Source: Thermoactinomycetaceae bacterium
GTDB taxonomy: Bacteria; Bacillota; Bacilli; Thermoactinomycetales; Thermoactinomycetaceae
DNA: 12,245 nt
Reading direction: 5' to 3'
Assembly: GCA_025449475.1 (NCBI GenBank)
Contig: JANWJM010000110.1
Location: 1 to 12,245, forward strand
In this document: piece after piece, positions 8,156 to 12,245 of the stretch
How positions within the stretch are numbered: the stretch's first letter is position 1
How the letters are laid out: the number at the start of each line of letters is the position of its first letter
Notes under the pieces: model-generated
Seen by the model: the letters and a program-made list of their open reading frames with translations, nothing else
Told to the model about the DNA's origin: nothing
Databases searched by the model: none
Made by a program: the position numbers and the translations under genes

Positions 8156-8911
8156 ATGCCAAACACAGAATGGTACTTAGAATATGCAATTCATCGAAAC
8201 CGCCCGGGAATACTTGGCGGTATTTCTTCACGAATAGGGAGTTTATCGATCAACATCCTAACCATTAATGGTATCACGCAAGATCGTCGTGGTATGTTAA
8301 TCGAGGTCGATGATCAACAAAAAATCGAACGCTTGGCTCAATTGCTAGACGAAATGGATCCGATCACAGTGACAGCTCTTCGACCACCTAAGGTCACGGA
8401 TCGACTGGCTATTCGACACGGACGATTTATTGAAAGTTATGATGATGATCATCGAATTTATCGTTTTACTCGCAATGAGATTGGGATTTTAGTAGATTTT
8501 ATGGGCGAGTTGTTTAAAAAAAAGGGACATCAACTCATCGGTATTCGAGGGATGCCGCGCGTCGGCAAAACGGAATCAGTTGTGGCTTCAAGTGTTTGTG
8601 CCAATAAAAGATGGCTCGTGATTTCGTCGACATTATTAAAACAAACCATTCGTGATCGCTTATTTCATCATGAGATTTCCGAAAATCAGATTTATATTAT
8701 TGATGGAATTGTATCAACTCGTCGGGCTTCTGAGGAGCACCGACTGCTTATTCAAGAGATTCTCTCCCTTCCAGCGACAAAAGTGATTGAGCATCCCGAT
8801 GCATTTGTACAGATGTCGGAGATTTCGATACAAGACTTTGATTATATTATTGAACTGCGTAACGATCCGAACGAAGTTATTCTCTATGAAGATGATTTCA
8901 CGTATGAATAG
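8156..8911 (+). CDS. ymfK: YmfK, ACT-like domain fused to P-loop domain (DUF3388)
   Basis: The 251-residue protein matches the DUF3388/YmfK family. Residues 8-80 look like an ACT ligand-binding domain (RNRPGILGGISSRIG then INILTING), the fold that senses amino acids in metabolic regulators. The second half carries a Walker-A-like motif, GMPRVGKT, at 132-139. A hydrophobic strand ending in Asp (IYIID, D183) could act as Walker B. This suggests a nucleotide-binding regulator, but I know of no proven function. The ATG at 8156 was chosen because AAGGTGG (8141-8147) lies 8 nt upstream. An in-frame GTG at 8144 would overlap that ribosome site. The next HTH gene starts 25 nt after the stop, so co-transcription is likely. 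No membrane segment is present. Confidence 0.87.
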   Translation: MPNTEWYLEYAIHRNRPGILGGISSRIGSLSINILTINGITQDRRGMLIEVDDQQKIERLAQLLDEMDPITVTALRPPKVTDRLAIRHGRFIESYDDDHRIYRFTRNEIGILVDFMGELFKKKGHQLIGIRGMPRVGKTESVVASSVCANKRWLVISSTLLKQTIRDRLFHHEISENQIYIIDGIVSTRRASEEHRLLIQEILSLPATKVIEHPDAFVQMSEISIQDFDYIIELRNDPNEVILYEDDFTYE

Positions 8912-8936
8912 TGGGAGAATGGGGGGTGTACAAGAA

Positions 8937-9434
8937 TTGATTGGAATTGGTCCAGCGTTAAAAAAGGCACGTGAGGAATTAGGATTTTCATTAGAGGAGA
9001 TGCAGAAGAAGACAAATATTCAGGCTGATCATTTGCGATCGTTAGAAGAAGAGCGCTTCGAACAATTGCCTAGTCCTTTTTATACACGAGGTTTTTTACG
9101 GGCATACGCCAAAAGTCTACGGCTTAATTGGCGACACTTACTTGATTTATATGAGAAAACACAAAATGAACATGCCATGGATCCAGAGAAAAATACTCCT
9201 AATCTTGTTGTAAGTACAAATCTTCCAAGCACATTGGCTCATCCTCCCACCCGAACCAAACAATCCTCAACCAATCAGCGATTGATTTCAGAGATTGAAA
9301 CATTTGCTCCACGTCGTGAAGCCCTAAAAGCCAAGAAACGGAAAAGAAAAAAAAAGAGAATATGGTGGATGGCATTAGCCGCGAGCCTGATCCTCTTTAC
9401 TCTTGTTGCATATATGATTTTCAGTTATAACTAA
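8937..9434 (+). CDS. RodZ-like HTH protein with C-terminal membrane anchor (HTH1)
   Basis: The 165-residue protein has an N-terminal HTH_25 domain (residues 2-70; ALKKAREELGFSLEEM, then LPSPFYTRGFLRAYAK) as in RodZ. A polar linker follows, then a basic patch KKRKRKKKR and one hydrophobic segment at about 143-162 that ends the protein. The basic patch implies the HTH part stays in the cytoplasm. Unlike RodZ it has no extracellular beta domain. The likely role is MreB- or DNA-binding at the membrane, by analogy only. The start TTG 8937 was chosen because a G-rich site GGGGGGTG (8921-8928) lies 8 nt before it; the alternative in-frame ATGs at 8904 and 8919 lack a good site. It lies downstream of ymfK in one apparent operon. 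Confidence 0.82.
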   Translation: MIGIGPALKKAREELGFSLEEMQKKTNIQADHLRSLEEERFEQLPSPFYTRGFLRAYAKSLRLNWRHLLDLYEKTQNEHAMDPEKNTPNLVVSTNLPSTLAHPPTRTKQSSTNQRLISEIETFAPRREALKAKKRKRKKKRIWWMALAASLILFTLVAYMIFSYN

Positions 9435-9457
9435 AGAAAAGAGGGGGAGGTGTTTTT

Positions 9458-10093
9458 TTGTCGAAAGAGATCGGTCAACGACTAAGACAAGCCCGAGAAT
9501 CATTAGGCATGACGTTAGCGGATGTTGCAAGGAGAACTAATATTGACATTAAATATATTATCGCAATCGAAAAAGGGGAATGGGATCGCTTACCGAATAT
9601 CATATATGCTCGAGCTTACGTGAAAACGTATGCAAAATTAGTCGGGGAAAGCATTCATCTCACGCAAGTGTCTCGCAGGGGACCTGTCACGACCATGCAT
9701 ACACAAACCTCATATACTCGTCGATCACAAGTTGTTGAAAATACTCATGATCATCCATATTATCCAAAAACGAGACCAACTACGCGAAGATTGAGACAGA
9801 TTCAAGCCGAAGTGATTGATAAGACGGAGCAGGATCATCCAAAAAAACAGACCGCTTCTTTTTCAGAACGTGAGTCAAACCTAGAAAAAAAAGAAATTGA
9901 ACCCACTTATCAATCGTTGCCGAGCCGACGCGAGAAGGAAAAAGCATCAAGAAGAAAGAAAGAAAGAATAGATAGTCATGTGATCATTTGGTATAACCGT
10001 GTTTTAATTGCTGCAGGAATATTATTAATTATTGGATTTAGTATCTATTTTATTTTGAAGTGGACAAGTACTCCTGGTTTACCGACTGCATAA
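9458..10093 (+). CDS. RodZ-like HTH protein with C-terminal membrane anchor (HTH2)
   Basis: The 211-residue protein has an HTH_25 domain at residues 2-68. IGQRLRQARESLG is nearly the same as in the RodZ-type gene that follows. A polar, basic linker leads to one membrane segment at about 181-200, and only about 11 residues lie beyond it. The topology is probably HTH inside with a tiny tail outside. The FYxRxYLRAY helix seen in the sister proteins is changed here (IIYARAYVKTY), so its partner may differ. The start is TTG with GGAGGTG (9446-9452) 5 nt upstream. It follows HTH1 by 23 nt. No terminator is evident behind it. It could be a duplicated RodZ gene that lost its outer domain, or a dedicated short form; the frame is clean and shows no decay. 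Confidence 0.82.
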   Translation: MSKEIGQRLRQARESLGMTLADVARRTNIDIKYIIAIEKGEWDRLPNIIYARAYVKTYAKLVGESIHLTQVSRRGPVTTMHTQTSYTRRSQVVENTHDHPYYPKTRPTTRRLRQIQAEVIDKTEQDHPKKQTASFSERESNLEKKEIEPTYQSLPSRREKEKASRRKKERIDSHVIIWYNRVLIAAGILLIIGFSIYFILKWTSTPGLPTA

Positions 10094-10176
10094 GATGCCA
10101 TCTTCTGATCCAACCGATCACTTCGGCAGCACATCGTCGCAGGTTCATTGCATGAAGAATTAAAACAGTAAAAAGC

Positions 10177-10205
10177 TTTTGATCAGTTCTGTTGTGTTGT
10201 ATAAT
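10177..10205 (+). promoter_or_regulatory. Candidate distal promoter upstream of rodZ-like gene
   Basis: A perfect -10 TATAAT lies at 10200-10205. For the -35, TTTTGA (10177-10182) gives a 17-nt spacer, or TTGATC (10179-10184) gives a 15-nt one. Transcription would start near 10212, ahead of the tiny ORFs. Confidence 0.5.
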
Positions 10206-10259
10206 AGATAAGTATTTTTATTTCCACAGCAGCAAAAATAGAAAATAATGGGGGTATTT

Positions 10260-10337
10260 TTGACACATGAGTTGAGCCGTGATATGCTTGAAAAAATCAA
10301 TTCTATGCAGAAAGCTCTCACCTCTAAGATGGCATAG
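10260..10337 (+). CDS. Possible 25-aa peptide, unknown
   Basis: A TTG start at 10260 with GGGGG (10250-10254) 5 nt upstream opens a 25-codon frame ending in TAG. The peptide is hydrophilic and helix-prone, with four Met, four Lys and SRDMLEKINSMQKAL at its core. An in-frame ATG at 10248 would add four residues but has no ribosome site. The G-rich site and TTG start resemble those of HTH1. It could be a small protein, a leader peptide, or chance; I know no matching family. Confidence 0.3.
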   Translation: MTHELSRDMLEKINSMQKALTSKMA

Positions 10338-10347
10338 GTGGGGGGTG

Positions 10348-10401
10348 TTGAATAGATTTGACCAATCATCTTTGAGAAAAGCTGTCTTATCAAAGCTGTA
10401 G
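10348..10401 (+). CDS. Possible 17-aa peptide, unknown
   Basis: A TTG at 10348 directly follows the G-rich run GGTGGGGGGTG (10337-10347) and opens 17 codons (NRFDQSSLRKAVLSKL after the start) ending in TAG. The spacing from the G-run is too short for an ideal ribosome site, which weakens the case. It lies 10 nt behind the 25-aa frame, so the two would form a tandem pair. Confidence 0.18.
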   Translation: MNRFDQSSLRKAVLSKL

Positions 10402-10450
10402 CGGTCTTGATCGACCCTCAGTCTTAGATAGTCCGACGAAAAGGACATTC

Positions 10451-10479
10451 TTAACGGATGATGAACTTTTCCTTATAAG
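10451..10479 (+). promoter_or_regulatory. Candidate proximal promoter of rodZ-like gene
   Basis: The -35 TTAACG (10451-10456) and -10 TATAAG (10474-10479) have the ideal 17-nt spacer. The start near 10486 would leave a very short leader just covering the Shine-Dalgarno. Confidence 0.4.
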
Positions 10480-10506
10480 AAGGCAACCTTTCAGGAGGTG
10501 ACTGAG

Positions 10507-11964
10507 GTGTTGTCTGTCGAAAAAGAGATTGGCGAACGCCTGCGACAAGCTCGAGAGTCGATGGGATTGTCTCTTGACCAACTTCAAGAAAAGACGAAAA
10601 TCCAAAAATCGTTTATCGTTGCCATTGAAAATGGAGAATTCAATAAATTACCAAGCCCTTTTTATGTGCGAACCTATTTACGTGCTTACTGTAAATGCGT
10701 GAAAATTGAACCTCATCATATTTTGCGGCAATATCGAAAAGCAGAACAGGCTGAACGAGGCCTAACAAGTGTTCATCAAGCGATTACACCTGAAATGCTT
10801 GCTCAAGCTCAACAACAAGGTTTTCAGAATCAAAGTCCAACGCAGAACATGGGAAACATCGCTGGAACAGGATATATGAATACTTATCCGCAGACAGCCA
10901 GGAGAACACCGACCAACCAAAATTCACGCATCAATATGAATACAGCTTTGACCATTGCGAAGACAAACCCTAATAATCTCCATAATCATCAAGTAAATGC
11001 AGGACAAGGACCAGTTGAAACAGGAAAATTACATAACGAACCCATTCGCCCTCAACGCTCCACAGCGGAATCCAAACGCAAGGTTGCACTTGATTATACA
11101 CAAAATCTGTCAACTCAACATACTCGGCTAACCCCTTCTTTGGAGCAGACAAAGGTTACAAATAGAGAATCAACTCGGAAGAAGTTGAATGATCCTGTGT
11201 TACGGGAGGATCTTCAGAAAAAGAATATTCAATCGACGAATCCAAAGCCATTAACCTCTACGCAAACTTATCAGCATCTTAGCCGCGCAGCGAGCCAAAA
11301 GAATGATTATGAAAAAACGCAACCATCCATGCTGAAGAGAAAATCGGCCAAATCGGATTTTTCCGAACAAAAGGTCACAAAAATGCCTAAGTTGAGCCGT
11401 AGTGCAGCAAGGAGGCGTTCTTCAAAACATGGTTCTTCTCGCTGGACAAATAAGAAGGTTTTGATTATTATTGCAAGTTTAGCGATCTGTATTCCTTTAT
11501 TATGGGCAACGGTGGCAGCACTGGCGACCAATGAAGACAAGAAAAATACAAATGAGAATGTCATGAAGGACAAGCCTATAGAGAATCAACCAGTCAAAGA
11601 GGAAGAATCACCCATATCGACACAGGATTCTCAATCGGATGAAACACCAACTGAAGAACAAATCGTGTTAACAAGTAGTTCACCACAATTGAATACTTAT
11701 GAAGTAAGCGGCACTGATAAACTCGATCTACTCTTTCGCGCTCGGGGAGAGTCTTGGATACAAGTACGAAAACAACCGACCCCACAAAAAGAAGGGTATT
11801 TAGACGAAGCCACTTTGCAAAGTGGTCATGAGGATCGCTATTCACATCATTTTTCAGATGGGAAAGAGATCTGGATCTCATTGGGTATCCCAGATTCTGT
11901 CGACGTCTCGGTGAATGGGAAGCAGATTAAATCGTCCAAAACGATTCATATTAAGCAAAAATGA
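10507..11964 (+). CDS. rodZ: RodZ-type cell-shape protein, full architecture (HTH3)
   Basis: The 485-residue protein has the complete RodZ layout. A cytoplasmic HTH_25 domain spans 5-72 (IGERLRQARESMG, then LPSPFYVRTYLRAY). A very long polar linker spans about 73-316. A membrane segment spans about 317-340 after a basic stretch (SAARRRSSKHGSSR). The C-terminal extracellular domain at about 388-485 resembles DUF4115 (LDLLFRARGESWIQV, then VDVSVNGKQIKSS). RodZ links MreB filaments to the membrane and supports rod shape. At 485 residues it is much longer than the B. subtilis protein (about 300), because of the Gln/Asn/Thr-rich linker. The GTG at 10507 was chosen because AGGAGG (10493-10498) lies 8 nt upstream; TTG at 10510 is an alternative, and the in-frame GTG at 10498 overlaps the ribosome site. 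With a fourth HTH gene behind it, which one is the true ymfM/rodZ orthologue is open. Confidence 0.85.
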   Translation: MLSVEKEIGERLRQARESMGLSLDQLQEKTKIQKSFIVAIENGEFNKLPSPFYVRTYLRAYCKCVKIEPHHILRQYRKAEQAERGLTSVHQAITPEMLAQAQQQGFQNQSPTQNMGNIAGTGYMNTYPQTARRTPTNQNSRINMNTALTIAKTNPNNLHNHQVNAGQGPVETGKLHNEPIRPQRSTAESKRKVALDYTQNLSTQHTRLTPSLEQTKVTNRESTRKKLNDPVLREDLQKKNIQSTNPKPLTSTQTYQHLSRAASQKNDYEKTQPSMLKRKSAKSDFSEQKVTKMPKLSRSAARRRSSKHGSSRWTNKKVLIIIASLAICIPLLWATVAALATNEDKKNTNENVMKDKPIENQPVKEEESPISTQDSQSDETPTEEQIVLTSSSPQLNTYEVSGTDKLDLLFRARGESWIQVRKQPTPQKEGYLDEATLQSGHEDRYSHHFSDGKEIWISLGIPDSVDVSVNGKQIKSSKTIHIKQK

Positions 11965-11971
11965 TCGAGAG

Positions 11972-12012
11972 AAAAAGAAAGCCAAATGATTGTTGGATTG
12001 GCTTTCTTTTTT
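11972..12012 (+). terminator. Strong terminator after rodZ-like gene
   Basis: A 14-bp stem, with AAAGAAAGCCAA at its core (11974-11985) pairing with TTGGCTTTCTTT (11998-12009), encloses a 12-nt loop and runs into a T-tract. It starts eight bases after the stop codon. Confidence 0.88.
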
Positions 12013-12039
12013 GACTTTTTTCAGATTCCTCGATATACT
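12011..12039 (+). promoter_or_regulatory. Sigma-A promoter of the fourth HTH gene
   Basis: The -35 TTGACT (12011-12016) and -10 TATACT (12034-12039) are separated by exactly 17 nt, and each matches consensus at 5 of 6 bases. The -35 begins in the last T's of the preceding terminator, so the fourth HTH gene is insulated from upstream and separately controlled. Confidence 0.75.
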
Positions 12040-12078
12040 TTACAAATGTTAATAACAGTCCGAAAGGAGTGAGTAAAC

Positions 12079-12245
12079 ATGGATGTCGTTCATCAACTGA
12101 TCGAAGCGAGAAAGAAGAAAAACCTTTCATTGGAACAAATCGCCAAAGAAACGAAGGTTCCCATTCATTATTTGGAAGCCATTGAAAATAATCAATTTGA
12201 TAAATTACCAAAATCGGGTTTGACGATGATGTATTTACGTACATA
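12079..12245 (+). CDS. RodZ-like HTH protein, 3' end cut by window edge (HTH4)
   Basis: Only the first 55 codons are in the window. They form most of an HTH_25 domain (LIEARKKKNLSLEQIAKET, then YLEAIENNQFDKLPKSG and MMYLRTY), similar to the three HTH genes upstream. The ATG at 12079 has AAAGGAG (12063-12069) 9 nt upstream and its own strong promoter. Whether it has a membrane segment or a RodZ outer domain cannot be seen. By order in B. subtilis, the rodZ/ymfM gene precedes pgsA, so this could be either a further paralogue or the true orthologue. Confidence 0.85.
   Translation, partial: MDVVHQLIEARKKKNLSLEQIAKETKVPIHYLEAIENNQFDKLPKSGLTMMYLRT

Larger units (their letters stand above)
10094..10506. 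other. 413-nt intergenic stretch between HTH2 and rodZ-like gene
   Basis: No recognised RNA gene or riboswitch is seen here. It holds a promoter candidate near 10177-10205 and a second one near 10451-10479. It also holds two possible tiny ORFs and several short hairpins: GGTC/GACC within 10403-10416, GTCC/GGAC near 10431-10446, and CCTT/AAGG near 10471-10483. If the first promoter is used, the RodZ-type gene has a leader of about 295 nt containing the tiny ORFs. If the second is used, the leader is only about 20 nt. Confidence 0.6.

Noticed and set aside
10095..10163. 22-codon ATG frame right after the HTH2 stop
   Set aside because: No ribosome site, and the composition looks random; it is likely chance.
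10206..10506. Known riboswitch, T-box, 6S RNA, SRP RNA or tmRNA in the leader
   Set aside because: None of the conserved sequences I know for these RNAs is present.

Overview
The window looks like chromosomal DNA of a low-GC, endospore-forming Gram-positive of the order Bacillales. It carries, on the + strand, the gene run known from Bacillus subtilis as spoIIIE ... ymfF-ymfH-ymfI-ymfJ-ymfK followed by RodZ-type helix-turn-helix genes. SpoIIIE, DUF3243 (YmfJ) and the ACT/P-loop protein YmfK together point to Bacillales. A Thermoactinomycetaceae-like source is a guess from overall feel; nothing in the window proves it. No tRNA, rRNA, CRISPR array, transposase or integrase is visible.

Layout. 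1-2238: the spoIIIE/ftsK DNA translocase gene, probably missing its first ~20 codons at the left edge. 2239-2265: a terminator hairpin that also serves the convergent gene. 2264-4063 (minus strand): a large, AT-rich gene for an unrecognised, all-helical 599-residue protein, set between spoIIIE and ymfF. 4064-4317: a divergent promoter region. 4318-7661: ymfF-ymfH-ymfI, tightly coupled (14-nt overlap, then a 13-nt gap), coding for a paired inactive/active M16 zinc-peptidase and a FabG-like reductase. 7773-8027: ymfJ with its own promoter and terminator. 8156-10093: ymfK followed closely by two short membrane-anchored HTH genes. 10094-10506: a 413-nt intergenic stretch with two promoter candidates and two possible tiny ORFs. 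10507-11964: a full-length RodZ-type protein, ending in a strong terminator. 12079 to the right edge: the start of a fourth RodZ-type HTH gene with its own strong promoter.

How the genes fit together. SpoIIIE pumps DNA through septa. RodZ-type proteins link the MreB cytoskeleton to the membrane and cell-wall machinery. The ymfF-K genes are a conserved but poorly understood block that usually accompanies them. The two features that go beyond the ordinary block are the unknown minus-strand protein and the tandem series of four RodZ-like HTH genes. Two of those four have a membrane anchor but almost no extracellular part. Most genes use strong Shine-Dalgarno sites, often with TTG starts.
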